NCBI RefSeq assembly: GCF_038618305.1
Contig: NZ_CP152017.1
Coordinates: 2,209,501 to 2,273,500 of the forward strand
DNA length: 64,000 nucleotides
Direction: 5' to 3'
Origin: Sporosarcina sp. FSL K6-2383
GTDB lineage: Bacteria > Bacillota > Bacilli > Bacillales_A > Planococcaceae
In this document: positions 17,307-27,233 of the stretch, one piece after another
How the letters are laid out: every line of letters begins with the position of its first letter
Position numbering within the stretch: position 1 is the stretch's first letter
Translations under genes and position numbers: made by a program
Notes under the pieces: model-generated
What the model was told of the DNA's origin: nothing
Seen by the model: only the letters and a program-made list of their open reading frames with translations
Databases searched by the model: none

Positions 17307-17981
17307 ATGGTGAGAATATTAATTGTCGATGATGATCCACATATGCGGGAGCTGGTCGGACTTTTTTTTCGACCAGAAGGCTTTGAAATTGTAGAAGCAT
17401 GTGACGGAGTGGAAGCTTTGGCAGCCCTAGAGTCATTTAAAGCAGATCTTGTCATATTGGATATCATGATGCCCAATATGGACGGATGGGAACTGTGTCG
17501 TGAAATCCGTAAGCAGTATGATATTCCTTTGCTGATGCTGACAGCTAAAGGGGACACTACACAGAAGGTGAAAGGATTTGAACTGGGAACGGATGATTAT
17601 CTGGTGAAGCCATTTGAGCCTACAGAACTCGTCGCGCGGGTAAAGGCGTTACTAAAACGGTATCGCATTGCCATTTCGCAAACTGTCCAAGTCGGCGAAC
17701 TACTGATGAATCGCAGAACATTTGAAGTACTGTCGGGCAGTCAACCTGTTGAATTGCCATTAAAAGAATTTGAACTACTGTTTAAATTAGCAAGTTATCC
17801 AGGTAAAACTTTTTCACGCGAGCAGCTCATTGAGGATATTTGGGGTTATGATTACGAAGGAACAGACCGAACAATTGATGTGCATATTAATCGGCTGCGC
17901 GAGCGTTTCCCAGAAGTCTCTTGTAGCTTTAAAATTAGCACCATTCGTGGATTAGGCTATCGCCTGGAGGTAATGGAATGA
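17307..17981 (+). CDS. OmpR/PhoB-type response regulator
   Basis: 224 residues from the ATG at 17307; a GTG nine bases earlier is in frame. The receiver domain has the acidic pocket DDD at 8-10, the phospho-acceptor Asp52 in LVILDIMMPNMDG, and Lys in YLVKPFEP. The C-terminal winged helix (about 130-224) contains LPLKEFELLFKLAS and RTIDVHINRLRERF. It overlaps the kinase gene by 4 bp and probably drives the ABC exporter genes that follow in the same direction. Confidence 0.95.
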   Translation: MVRILIVDDDPHMRELVGLFFRPEGFEIVEACDGVEALAALESFKADLVILDIMMPNMDGWELCREIRKQYDIPLLMLTAKGDTTQKVKGFELGTDDYLVKPFEPTELVARVKALLKRYRIAISQTVQVGELLMNRRTFEVLSGSQPVELPLKEFELLFKLASYPGKTFSREQLIEDIWGYDYEGTDRTIDVHINRLRERFPEVSCSFKISTIRGLGYRLEVME

Positions 17982-18997
17982 AGAAAATATTTCGGACAGT
18001 AATAATGTTTGCATTTCTACTAATGAATTGGTCGCTGTCCTATGCAATTATCACATGGATGAACCTACTGGTAAATGATTACTTTAAAAGTTTACTGATG
18101 TTAATTGCTATGATTTTACTGATGATGGTCACAATGTGGACATTTTCACGACTCGCTCCTCGAAGACAAATGGATTTTTTCACTTCAATGATTGACGCTA
18201 TGAAGCGAATTTCCAAAGGTGATTATACCATCCAATTAGCCAATCAATTCGAACATAAAAAAAATCACCCCCTTGGCAGAATCGTAGATGGCATAAATGA
18301 AATGGCCCTTGAGTTGAATCAGATAGAGGAGATGCGCCAAGAATTTATTTCGAATGTCTCGCATGAAATTCAATCACCTCTTGCTTCCATTAATGGTTTT
18401 GCCAATGTGTTAAAGCAAAATCATTTAACAGTTGAAGAACGAGAGCATTATTTAGGGATTATTGAGACAGAAAGCCTACGATTAGCTCGTCTAAGCGATA
18501 ACTTATTGAAGCTGACATCCATCGAATCGCTGCATCATCCCTTTGAGCCAGTCCCTTATCGATTGGATAAACAACTCCGTGACATTTTATTATCCTGCGA
18601 ACCACAGTGGCTTGCGAAATCGCTAGAGCTGGATGTTGTATTGGATGAAGTGATAATCACTGCCGATAAAGAGCTGATGAGTCAGGTATGGATTAATCTC
18701 ATTATTAATAGCATTAAGTTCACTCCGAATGAGGGGACACTCAGAATTGTCCTTTACCAGCGTGACAATGAGGCGATTGTCGAGATTATAGATACAGGAA
18801 TCGGCATAGCGGAAGAACATCTAGTGCATCTATTTGAGCGTTTTTATAAGACGGATCCATCACGGAATCGCAAGCTCAGTGGCAGTGGGCTCGGCTTGTC
18901 CATTACGAAGAAAATTATCGATATGCACAAAGGCTCCATTGATGTTCAGAGCACTGTCGATGAAGGTACCATGTTTACAGTTACTTTGCATACCTAA
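17978..18997 (+). CDS. sensor histidine kinase
   Basis: 339 residues. Two membrane helices (about 8-28 and 37-58) have only a very short loop between them, so sensing is probably within the membrane. A HAMP-like linker follows. The HisKA domain carries the phospho-acceptor His129 in FISNVSHEIQSP. The HATPase domain has the N-box NLIINSIKFTP, DTGIGI and GSGLGLSI. This intramembrane-sensing form is common in kinases that act with antibiotic-export ABC systems, which fits its neighbours. Confidence 0.95.
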   Translation: MKKIFRTVIMFAFLLMNWSLSYAIITWMNLLVNDYFKSLLMLIAMILLMMVTMWTFSRLAPRRQMDFFTSMIDAMKRISKGDYTIQLANQFEHKKNHPLGRIVDGINEMALELNQIEEMRQEFISNVSHEIQSPLASINGFANVLKQNHLTVEEREHYLGIIETESLRLARLSDNLLKLTSIESLHHPFEPVPYRLDKQLRDILLSCEPQWLAKSLELDVVLDEVIITADKELMSQVWINLIINSIKFTPNEGTLRIVLYQRDNEAIVEIIDTGIGIAEEHLVHLFERFYKTDPSRNRKLSGSGLGLSITKKIIDMHKGSIDVQSTVDEGTMFTVTLHT

Positions 18998-19035
18998 GGG
19001 AGAAATTAAATTATAGAATAAGAGGAGTCTGGGGA

Positions 19036-20760
19036 ATGATAAAATTACTGAAGAATTTATCCGTCTATAAATGGATTGTTGTTGCGATCCTTGGACTTGT
19101 TTTCATTCAATCCCTATCGGATTTATTTTTACCGAAGCTGATGGCAGATATTATTGACAAAGGGGTCATTATCGGAGATATCCCGTACATTTGGAAAATC
19201 GGAGGCGTCATGCTGCTAGTGACGGCATTAGGTGCGGCTGCATCGATTACTGCAAGCTACTATTCTGCACAGGCTGCTATGGGGCTTGGTCGTGATATTC
19301 GTAGGAAAGTATTTAGACATGTCGAAAGTTTTTCTTTGCAAGATTTTGATGAAATTGGCACGGCCTCATTGATTACCAGAACAACGAATGATATTACGCA
19401 AGTGCAGCAAGTGGTCATTATGATGCTACGTATGGTTGTTAGCGCGCCTATTATGTTTGTCGGTGGTTTAATCATGGCGGTGTCTAAGGATGCAAAGTTA
19501 TCATTAATTATTGTGGCAACGATGCCTGTTTTAATTGCTTCTGTCCTATTTATTCTTTATAAAGGGGTACCACTTTTTAAACAGGTACAAACGCGTCTGG
19601 ATCGCTTGAATCTTGTGTTGCGTGAAAATTTAACAGGGATTCGTGTGATTCGTGCTTTTAATCATGAAAAACAAGAGCAAGTTCGTTTGCAAAAAGCCAA
19701 TAAGAATTTAACAGAAGTGTCTATCAAGGTTAATAAAGTGATGGCGATTTTAATGCCTGTGATGATGCTGGTAATGAACTTAACGGTTGTTGGTGTTATT
19801 TGGTTCGGTGGTATTCGCATTGACAACGCTGGCATGGAGATAGGGGATTTAATGGCTTTTATTCAATATGTCATGCAAATTATGTTCGCTCTTGTGATGG
19901 CAGCGATGATGTTTGTCATGATCCCTCGGGCTTCGGTATCAGCTAATCGTATTAATGAAGTACTTGCTATGCAGCCGACGTTTTTGGATGAGGGGACGAA
20001 AAAAGCAGACAAGGAGCCTGGAACACTTGAATTCGACAATGTAACCTTCAGCTATCCAGGAGCCGAAGAATCGGCATTATCAGCCATTAGTTTCACGGCA
20101 AAGTCTGGTCAGATGACAGCCATTATTGGTGGAACGGGGGCTGGGAAAACAACGCTAATTAACTTAATCCCACGGTTTTATGATGTGACTTCCGGAACGA
20201 TTCGCGTTAATGGGGTTGATATCCGTGAATCGTCTCAAGAAGAAGTGCGGTCGAAAATTGGTTTTGTCCCACAAAAAGCATTGCTATTTTCGGGAACGAT
20301 TGCTGAAAATATTCGTTTTGGGAAACAAGATGCAACACAGGTGGAAATCGAGCATGCAGCCCGCATTGCACAAGCAGAAGATTTTATTACCAAGATGAAA
20401 GACGGTTATGAGGCTGAGATTACACAAGGCGGAACGAATGTTTCGGGTGGCCAAAAACAACGGCTATCCATTGCACGGGCACTCGTTCGACAACCTGATC
20501 TTTACATTTTTGACGATAGTTTTTCTGCCCTCGATTATAAAACGGATGCAAAATTACGAGCTGCGTTGAAGGCTGAAACAAAGGACGCAACGGTTGTGAT
20601 TGTTGCCCAACGTGTCAGTACGGTTATTGATGCCGACCAAATCATCGTCTTGGAGCAAGGAGAAATTGCTGGAATCGGGACACACAAAGAACTGTTGGAA
20701 ACGAATCATGTTTATCGTGAAATTGTTGAATCACAGATCTCAGAGGAGGAAACTGCATGA
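19036..20760 (+). CDS. ABC exporter half-transporter, degenerate-site subunit
   Basis: 574 residues: six membrane helices (about 1-300), then one nucleotide-binding domain. Walker A is GGTGAGKTT, the signature is VSGGQKQR, and Walker B ends FDDSFSALD, with Asp where the catalytic Glu should be. This marks the non-catalytic partner of a heterodimeric multidrug exporter of the YfiBC/BmrCD kind. It lies 38 bp after the kinase and overlaps the next subunit by 4 bp. The substrate is unknown; drugs or cell-envelope compounds are likely. Confidence 0.93.
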   Translation: MIKLLKNLSVYKWIVVAILGLVFIQSLSDLFLPKLMADIIDKGVIIGDIPYIWKIGGVMLLVTALGAAASITASYYSAQAAMGLGRDIRRKVFRHVESFSLQDFDEIGTASLITRTTNDITQVQQVVIMMLRMVVSAPIMFVGGLIMAVSKDAKLSLIIVATMPVLIASVLFILYKGVPLFKQVQTRLDRLNLVLRENLTGIRVIRAFNHEKQEQVRLQKANKNLTEVSIKVNKVMAILMPVMMLVMNLTVVGVIWFGGIRIDNAGMEIGDLMAFIQYVMQIMFALVMAAMMFVMIPRASVSANRINEVLAMQPTFLDEGTKKADKEPGTLEFDNVTFSYPGAEESALSAISFTAKSGQMTAIIGGTGAGKTTLINLIPRFYDVTSGTIRVNGVDIRESSQEEVRSKIGFVPQKALLFSGTIAENIRFGKQDATQVEIEHAARIAQAEDFITKMKDGYEAEITQGGTNVSGGQKQRLSIARALVRQPDLYIFDDSFSALDYKTDAKLRAALKAETKDATVVIVAQRVSTVIDADQIIVLEQGEIAGIGTHKELLETNHVYREIVESQISEEETA

Positions 20761-22619
20761 GTGAGGACAAAAAATCACGCCCTCAAGGCGGTGCCCAAGT
20801 CGGATTTGGCGGTGGTGGACATATGATGATGGGTAAACAAAAGGCCAAGGATTTTAAAGGGACGCTTCGGCGCCTGATTGGCTATTTAAAACCGCGTCGA
20901 AATCAGTTACTTATTGTATTGTTTGCAGCTATTTTGAGTACAGTATTCTCGGTTGTGGGTCCAAAAATAATGGGGAACGCGATTACCGAATTATTTGAAG
21001 GAGCGTATGGTAAATTTACAGGTGTGCCTGGAGCAGCAATCGATTTTCATGTCATTGGAAATTTACTCCTTTTATTAGGTGGTCTCTATGTTATTAGTAG
21101 TTTGTTTAGCTATATTCAACAATACATTATGTCGAGTGTGGCACAAGAGACAGTTTATGATTTGCGAGAAGACGTCAATGGGAAATTGGAGAAATTGCCG
21201 CTTAAATATTACGATGGTCATCCCGTCGGTGATACATTAAGTCGAGTCACCAATGATATTGATACAATTGGGAGTACGTTGCAACAAAGCTTGACACAAT
21301 TTATTACTTCTTTTGTGACGATTGTAGGGATTCTTGCAATGATGTTATATATTAGTCCAGTACTTACACTCATTGCACTTGTCAGTTTACCGTTATCAAT
21401 GTTTGGGATTCTTCCCATTTTGAAACGATCACAGAAGCACTTTGCCAAACAACAGAAGACACTCGGTCAGTTAAATGGCCATATTGAAGAAATGTATACA
21501 GGTCATCAAGTCGTCAAAGCGTTTGGCCATGAACATAAATCAGTCGCTGAATTTGATGAAGTCAATGAACAATTATATGATGCCGGTCGAAAAGCTCAAT
21601 TCATTTCAGGTATTATTATGCCGATGATGTCGTTGATTAGTAATTTAAGCTATGTTGTGATTTGTGTTGTCGGTGGTATATTGGTGACACAACGCACCAT
21701 ATCAATCGGGGATATTCAAGCGTTTATTACGTATACGCGTCAATTTTCGCAGCCAATTATGCAAACAGCTAATATTGCCAATGTTATTCAGTCGACAGTT
21801 GCGGCAGCGGAGCGTGTCTTTGAATTGCTTGACGAGGAAGAAGAAGTGAAAGAAGTGTCAGCAGTGACTTTATCACGTGCGGAAGGTGCGGTTGCGTTTA
21901 AACAGGTCGATTTCGGTTACGGGGAAGAGTTATTAATTAAAAATATGAACATCGATGTGAATCCTGGCCAAACGGTTGCTATTGTTGGACCTACGGGTGC
22001 CGGGAAAACGACATTGATTAATTTATTGATGCGTTTTTACGAATTGAATGGTGGCAAAATTACGATTGACGGACTCGATACACGTCAGCTCTCGCGCGAA
22101 GATTTGCGGAAAACGTTCGGTATGGTATTGCAAGATACATGGCTCTTTAACGGGACCATTAAAGACAATATTGCGTTCGGTAAAGAAGATGCAACGGACG
22201 ATGAGATTTTCACGGCATCCCGAACAGCTCACGCTGATCACTTTATCCGCACATTGCCAGAGGGCTATGACACCGTTTTAAATGAGGAAGCTTCTAATAT
22301 TTCACAAGGACAAAAGCAATTGATCACTATTGCGCGAGCTGTTCTTGCAAATCCGCCTATCATGATTTTGGATGAAGCAACGTCGAGTGTCGATACACGG
22401 ACGGAGCTACTCATCCAACAAGCCATGAACCGTCTCATGGAAGGACGAACAAGTTTTGTTATCGCTCACCGTCTATCCACAATTCGTGACGCTGATTTGA
22501 TCATTGTTATGGATCAAGGAACAGTTATTGAACAAGGGACACATCATAAGCTGCTTGAAGACAATGGTTTTTATGCAGATTTGTACAACAGTCAGTTTTC
22601 TGAGGAAACAGCAGTGTAA
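20757..22619 (+). CDS. ABC exporter half-transporter, catalytic subunit
   Basis: 620 residues with an N-terminal Gly-rich extension (GGAQVGFGGGGHMMMGKQ), six membrane helices and a nucleotide-binding domain. Walker A is GPTGAGKTT, the Walker B LDEATSSVD has its catalytic Glu, and the signature is altered to ISQGQKQ. The altered signature here pairs with the missing Glu in the first subunit, leaving one hydrolytic site per dimer, as expected for asymmetric exporters. A terminator follows. Confidence 0.93.
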   Translation: MSEDKKSRPQGGAQVGFGGGGHMMMGKQKAKDFKGTLRRLIGYLKPRRNQLLIVLFAAILSTVFSVVGPKIMGNAITELFEGAYGKFTGVPGAAIDFHVIGNLLLLLGGLYVISSLFSYIQQYIMSSVAQETVYDLREDVNGKLEKLPLKYYDGHPVGDTLSRVTNDIDTIGSTLQQSLTQFITSFVTIVGILAMMLYISPVLTLIALVSLPLSMFGILPILKRSQKHFAKQQKTLGQLNGHIEEMYTGHQVVKAFGHEHKSVAEFDEVNEQLYDAGRKAQFISGIIMPMMSLISNLSYVVICVVGGILVTQRTISIGDIQAFITYTRQFSQPIMQTANIANVIQSTVAAAERVFELLDEEEEVKEVSAVTLSRAEGAVAFKQVDFGYGEELLIKNMNIDVNPGQTVAIVGPTGAGKTTLINLLMRFYELNGGKITIDGLDTRQLSREDLRKTFGMVLQDTWLFNGTIKDNIAFGKEDATDDEIFTASRTAHADHFIRTLPEGYDTVLNEEASNISQGQKQLITIARAVLANPPIMILDEATSSVDTRTELLIQQAMNRLMEGRTSFVIAHRLSTIRDADLIIVMDQGTVIEQGTHHKLLEDNGFYADLYNSQFSEETAV

Positions 22620-22625
22620 TACTAA

Positions 22626-22669
22626 TGACACCTCATCTAGGAAAGTTATTTTCCCAGATGGGGTTTTGT
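22626..22669 (+). terminator. terminator of the exporter operon
   Basis: CACCTCATCTAGGAAA / TTTTCCCAGATGGGG followed by TTTTG. Confidence 0.75.
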
Positions 22670-22745
22670 TATGTACTTGCGTAACTTTGAATTGGCGTGC
22701 ATACTATTTTAGGAGATTACTTTATATATAGGAGTTTGTTGAAAA

Positions 22746-23876
22746 ATGAAAAAGATTGTACCATCACTAACAAAAATGACACCTGAGCATGATCCATGGG
22801 AAGCATACTTAGATGTACAACAGTATGGCAAACTGACATTGTCGAGTATTGAGTTTACGACAACTTATTTATGTAATATGCGCTGCGAGCATTGTGCAGT
22901 TGGCTATATGTTGGAGCATAAAGATCCGGACGCTTTACCGATGGACTTGCTAATTTCTCGTTTAGAAGAAATCCCTCATTTACGCACCATCAGTATTACG
23001 GGCGGCGAGCCGATGTTCTCCAAAAAATCGGTGGAACAATATGTCTTGCCACTATTAAAATATGCCCATGAACATGGAATTCGCACGCAAATGAACTCGA
23101 ATTTGACGATGCCACTCGATCGTTATATGGCCATCGCTCCGTATTTGGATGTCTTACATATATCGCATAACTGGGGTACGGTTGATGACTTCATTGATGG
23201 TGGTTTCGCCAATATGGAACGCAAACCGCCGCGTGAGCGCCGCGCTGAGCAGTTTCAGCGAATGATTGACAACAGCCGTGCATTGGCTGAGGCAGGCGTC
23301 ATGGTTTCGGCAGAAACGATGTTGAATAAACGAACACTGCCGCATCTTGAACATATTCATCGACAAATCATCGAGGAAATGAAATGTGCACGACACGAAG
23401 TACACCCTATGTACCCAAGCGATTTCGCTTCACAGCTTGAAGTGCTGTCATTAGATGAAACAAGAAAAGCCATCCATCAGCTGTTAGACACGCGTGATGA
23501 AGACGTCTGGATGCTATTCGGCACACTACCATTTTACCCATGCAGTGATAATGAAGAGGATTTGGCGTTGTTGCAACGGATTTACAACAGCAAAAATGTT
23601 TCGGTGCGCAATGACCCTGATGGCCGCTCACGTTTGAACGTCAATATCTTCACAGGTGATGTCATTGTTACGGACTTTGGCGATACGCCACCAATGGGTA
23701 ATATTCAAACCGATTCATTGCCTCAAATGCTCGATCGCTGGATGGAACGCCCGTTGGCGAAAACGCTTGGCTGTCATTGTCCAGCAGTGAACTGCCTAGG
23801 ACCAAATTTATTGGTGAAAGAGGCATATTATCCAGGGATGGATTTTACGAAGAGAGCAGCGAAGATTACGCGTTAA
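22746..23876 (+). CDS. yfkAB: radical SAM/CxCxxxxC protein YfkAB
   Basis: 376 residues. The radical SAM cluster motif is CNMRCEHC (CxxxCxxC) near residue 43-50, with ITGGEPMFS as the SAM-binding GGE motif. The C-terminal GCHCPAVNCLGPN is the CxCxxxxC motif that defines the YfkAB group, perhaps an auxiliary iron-sulfur site. The reaction is unknown. It is a single-gene unit with a strong terminator after it. In some Bacillus annotations the gene appears split; here it is one continuous frame. Confidence 0.92.
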   Translation: MKKIVPSLTKMTPEHDPWEAYLDVQQYGKLTLSSIEFTTTYLCNMRCEHCAVGYMLEHKDPDALPMDLLISRLEEIPHLRTISITGGEPMFSKKSVEQYVLPLLKYAHEHGIRTQMNSNLTMPLDRYMAIAPYLDVLHISHNWGTVDDFIDGGFANMERKPPRERRAEQFQRMIDNSRALAEAGVMVSAETMLNKRTLPHLEHIHRQIIEEMKCARHEVHPMYPSDFASQLEVLSLDETRKAIHQLLDTRDEDVWMLFGTLPFYPCSDNEEDLALLQRIYNSKNVSVRNDPDGRSRLNVNIFTGDVIVTDFGDTPPMGNIQTDSLPQMLDRWMERPLAKTLGCHCPAVNCLGPNLLVKEAYYPGMDFTKRAAKITR

Positions 23877-23884
23877 TCTAAACT

Positions 23885-23937
23885 TAAAACGGCACGACTA
23901 TGAGTAATTATATACTCATGGTTGTGTCGTTTTCGAT
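23885..23937 (+). terminator. terminator of yfkAB
   Basis: AAAACGGCACGACTATGAGT / ACTCATGGTTGTGTCGTTTT with a short AT-rich loop. Confidence 0.85.
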
Positions 23938-24034
23938 TTGTAGGCCTTGCTTGATATTTGTGTGAATTTGAGGAATATTTTCACTTTAGGTGTATACTAT
24001 TATTTATCCAAATCTAAAAAAGAGGGGGAAGCCG

Positions 24035-24643
24035 ATGCAATTAATATGTGAATCTACTAGATTTAGTGATTATTTAGCTGAATCAAAAGAAGTCAATTAC
24101 AACAATCCAATCATTCAACAAAAAGTAACCAACTTATTCACTCCATCTCAAACAGAAATTGAAAAAGTAGAAATTGCATTTGAATTTGTTCGTGATGAAA
24201 TTGCGCATTCTTGGGATATCCAAAGCAAGCGAGTGACATGCACAGCTTCTGATGTTCTTACTTACAAAGAAGGAATTTGCTACGCAAAGTCAAATTTATT
24301 GGCGGCACTACTGCGTTCACAAGGTATAGCTACTGGTTTTTGTTATCAACGATTAATGTTGTTTGATACACCTGAAAAAGGGTATTCAATTCATGCGTTA
24401 AATGCTGTTTATCTTGAAACGTTACAGAGATGGATTCGATTAGATGCTAGGGGAAACAAAACAGGAGTCGACGCTCAATTTTCCATTGATACAGAACAAT
24501 TGGCTTTTGCTATTGAAGAAGAATTTGATGAGAAGGACTATCCATTTATTTATGTAAAGCCAAATTCCAAAACAATGATTGTTTTGGAGGAACATACAGA
24601 TGCATTGGAGATGTATAAATATCATTTACCACAATCCATATAA
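24035..24643 (+). CDS. transglutaminase-like cysteine protease family protein
   Basis: The start is at the ATG at 24035 after GAGGGGGAAG. 202 residues, no signal peptide. The catalytic triad is visible: Cys in EGICYAKSNLLAALLR, His in YSIHALNAVYL and Asp in WIRLDARGN. The family covers cytosolic peptide-cleaving or amide-transfer enzymes; the substrate is unknown. A HAD phosphatase gene follows 28 bp downstream and may share the transcript. Confidence 0.85.
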   Translation: MQLICESTRFSDYLAESKEVNYNNPIIQQKVTNLFTPSQTEIEKVEIAFEFVRDEIAHSWDIQSKRVTCTASDVLTYKEGICYAKSNLLAALLRSQGIATGFCYQRLMLFDTPEKGYSIHALNAVYLETLQRWIRLDARGNKTGVDAQFSIDTEQLAFAIEEEFDEKDYPFIYVKPNSKTMIVLEEHTDALEMYKYHLPQSI

Positions 24644-24671
24644 TCATGAGAATTTGGAGGAGGATTAGTAA

Positions 24672-25169
24672 ATGAAAAATGATATAAAAGTTTTGATCTT
24701 TGACTGGGGCGACACAGTGATGAAGGATTTCCAAGAATTCACGGGGCCTATGGCTGAGTGGCCGCATGTAGAAACTGTTCCGGGAATAGAGGAAACATTG
24801 CAGACATTACATAATGAATACATCATTTGTTTAGCTACGAATGCGGGGGCATCAGGTGCGTCATTAGTAAGAAAAGCTTTGGCAAGAGCTCATATTAACC
24901 ACTATTTCACGGAAATCTTCACTTCCAAAGAGCTCGGTTATCATAAACCCCAAGTTGAATTCTTTGAATCTATTCTACATAAATTAAATTTATCAGCTAG
25001 AGAATGTGTGATGATTGGAAATGATTATGTGAAAGATATAGTAGTCGCAAAAGAAGTTGGACTGAAAACAATTTATCTGAGTGAAGATGAAGGTATTGGG
25101 GAATATGAATATGCCGATTCAGTTATTCATTCTATGGATGAGCTTGAGAAAAAGATTGCCAAGTTATAA
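24672..25169 (+). CDS. HAD superfamily hydrolase
   Basis: 165 residues behind GGAGGA. The motif I region reads FDWGDTVM, motif II is CLATNAGAS, and motif III/IV is LGYHKPQVEFF...CVMIGNDYVKDIVVAKEVG. It is a compact HAD phosphatase with a minimal cap. The substrate is unknown. Confidence 0.85.
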   Translation: MKNDIKVLIFDWGDTVMKDFQEFTGPMAEWPHVETVPGIEETLQTLHNEYIICLATNAGASGASLVRKALARAHINHYFTEIFTSKELGYHKPQVEFFESILHKLNLSARECVMIGNDYVKDIVVAKEVGLKTIYLSEDEGIGEYEYADSVIHSMDELEKKIAKL

Positions 25170-25242
25170 TTAAGAAGCGTGACCAGTTCTACTAATTTTC
25201 ATTATAGTATCTAACGATTATCATTTATCTTATCTCCATAAA

Positions 25243-25283
25243 AAGCGAGTTGCACTTATTTTTAGTGCAACTCTTTTCTATTG
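25243..25283 (+). terminator. terminator
   Basis: GAGTTGCACT / AGTGCAACTC with a T-rich loop, followed by TTTTC. Confidence 0.85.
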
Positions 25284-25344
25284 GGAAAATAAAATGAACG
25301 ATTTGGCATGTTAAACTGTCTAATAGATAACAGGGGGTGAAGGT

Positions 25345-25842
25345 ATGGAAATGGAGTTGGCGAAACGGGCCATTGAGGGGGATGAACAGGCATTAGTGGA
25401 GCTATTGGCGCGACATGAGGAGACGCTATATCGCACAGCTTATGCGTATTTGAAAAATGAGCATGATGCCGTTGAAGCGGTACAAGAGCTAACGTATCGC
25501 GCTTTAAAAAAGATTCATACCGTCAAAGAACCAACATACATAGCAACATGGCTTGTCCGAATTATGATCAATATTTGTTTGGATATGAAAAAGAAGCAAG
25601 CGAAATATGTCTATAATCACGATGTAGATATTGCATCGATAGATCAGCAACCTTTTGAAATGGCAGATATCATCGCCAGTTTGCCCATCGAACAACAGGA
25701 ATTGATTTACTTGAAATACTTCCAGGATATGAAGAACGCGGACATTGCACAGCTGAAACAAATTCCCGAAGGTACTGTGAAATCAAGGCTACACACGACA
25801 TTGAAAAGATTACGCGTACTCATTGGAAAGGAGGAACTGTAA
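25345..25842 (+). CDS. ECF-type RNA polymerase sigma factor
   Basis: 165 residues. Region 2 includes LYRTAYAYLKNEHDAVEAVQELTYRA. Region 4 reads LPIEQQELIYLKYFQDMKNADIAQ...EGTVKSRLHTTLKRLR with its helix-turn-helix. This size and layout fit extracytoplasmic-function sigma factors. It is directly abutted by its probable partner (TAAATG junction). No clear autoregulatory ECF promoter (AAC/CGTC) was found upstream. Confidence 0.93.
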   Translation: MEMELAKRAIEGDEQALVELLARHEETLYRTAYAYLKNEHDAVEAVQELTYRALKKIHTVKEPTYIATWLVRIMINICLDMKKKQAKYVYNHDVDIASIDQQPFEMADIIASLPIEQQELIYLKYFQDMKNADIAQLKQIPEGTVKSRLHTTLKRLRVLIGKEEL

Positions 25843-27147
25843 ATGACTAACTTGAACGAGCAGGATTGGCAGAAGTTAACTGAAGAATTAGAAGCGATTG
25901 AAATCCCTAGAGAAGCCTTACATCAAGCTCGTGTAGAGGCTGTGTATCAGCATCGGCTGACCAAGAGGAGAAAGCGACGCTTGTATTCAGTCGCTAGTGT
26001 CGCTGCACTTGTACTGTTGCTGTTTGTGACGTCAATTCGTGTATCTCCCGTATTTGCACAAGCAGTTTCTAAAATTCCAGGGTTTGCTTCTATCGTAGAC
26101 ATAATTGCCAATGACAAAGGAATTAGTGACATTGTCGAAAATAATTACTATGAGGAACTTGGAATCAGCGTAACGCAGGGGGATTACACTCTGACTTTAC
26201 AAGGGGCTATAGCAGATCATTCAGGTATGATGATATTCTATAAGCTTGAATCTCTCTTTGACCTTTCCAAAGTGGATTTAGTTTCTATAGAAGTGTCTCA
26301 ACAAGGTGTTCCACTTAGTGTTGCAACGAGTTACGGTAGCCATCCAGTGGATGAAACGACTATACATGAAGCAAAAGTTGAAATTATGTCCGTTGATGAT
26401 TTATCGTATGACAATAAAACATTTGAATTTAATTTGCACTTAAGTGATGGAACGAACACCAAGTTCACCGTGCCATTCACACTTACCAGGCCAATTGAAC
26501 AGCCAAAAGTATATGACTTGAACCAATCTGTTATTGTAGATGGTCAAACAATTGATATTAAACAGCTTAAAATTTCGCCGTTACGTGCAGAAATCAAACT
26601 AGCCGCTGACGAACAAAATACCATGCAATTACTACAATTCACATCGGTTCGCTTGATTGATGAGAATGGTGAAGATTGGGGTCGACCAAGAGGTGGTGGT
26701 GCGGGTTTCGGTAATTTGCGTGATGGTGAAGTGGCCATATTTATGGAAAGTAATTACTTCAGGCAGCCGAAAAAACTAACGTTAGTAATAGACAAAATTG
26801 AAGCACTTCCAAAAGGCTCTGACTATATCGAGGTCGATTTTGAACAACAGAAAGTGATATATATGCCGAGTGAACTGGATGTTACTGTTCAAGTACCATC
26901 ACGCAATACATTGGAAGTCACTTATCCAAAGTCCAATGGACAGTTATTCTTCGGGATTGTGGACCAAGAGGGTAATGAGTTTAGTAGTAATACAATCTCA
27001 ACACGTTTTAGTGAAGAAGAATCCAATGTAACAGCAATTTATACTTTTGATTTTGATAATGCAGTGAATCCAATTCGTCTGCATATCAATAGCTATCCAC
27101 TGTATTTGGATGGCAAGATGGAAATTGATATCCCATTGGATGAATGA
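25843..27147 (+). CDS. DUF4179 membrane protein, probable anti-sigma factor
   Basis: 434 residues. A cytosolic head of about 45 residues, which is the expected sigma-binding part, is followed by a basic stop (KRRKRR), one membrane helix (about 48-66) and a long extracellular region that begins with the DUF4179 domain. The start follows the sigma-factor stop without a gap. Regulation of the sigma factor in response to envelope signals is inferred from the arrangement and known in other members. Confidence 0.85.
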   Translation: MTNLNEQDWQKLTEELEAIEIPREALHQARVEAVYQHRLTKRRKRRLYSVASVAALVLLLFVTSIRVSPVFAQAVSKIPGFASIVDIIANDKGISDIVENNYYEELGISVTQGDYTLTLQGAIADHSGMMIFYKLESLFDLSKVDLVSIEVSQQGVPLSVATSYGSHPVDETTIHEAKVEIMSVDDLSYDNKTFEFNLHLSDGTNTKFTVPFTLTRPIEQPKVYDLNQSVIVDGQTIDIKQLKISPLRAEIKLAADEQNTMQLLQFTSVRLIDENGEDWGRPRGGGAGFGNLRDGEVAIFMESNYFRQPKKLTLVIDKIEALPKGSDYIEVDFEQQKVIYMPSELDVTVQVPSRNTLEVTYPKSNGQLFFGIVDQEGNEFSSNTISTRFSEEESNVTAIYTFDFDNAVNPIRLHINSYPLYLDGKMEIDIPLDE

Positions 27148-27233
27148 TGTCCTTTTTCAAGCAATGAACCGTGTATATTCCATATGGTGGATGGGAATCC
27201 TTTGAGTATCAAAGTAACTATTGGAGGATTAGA

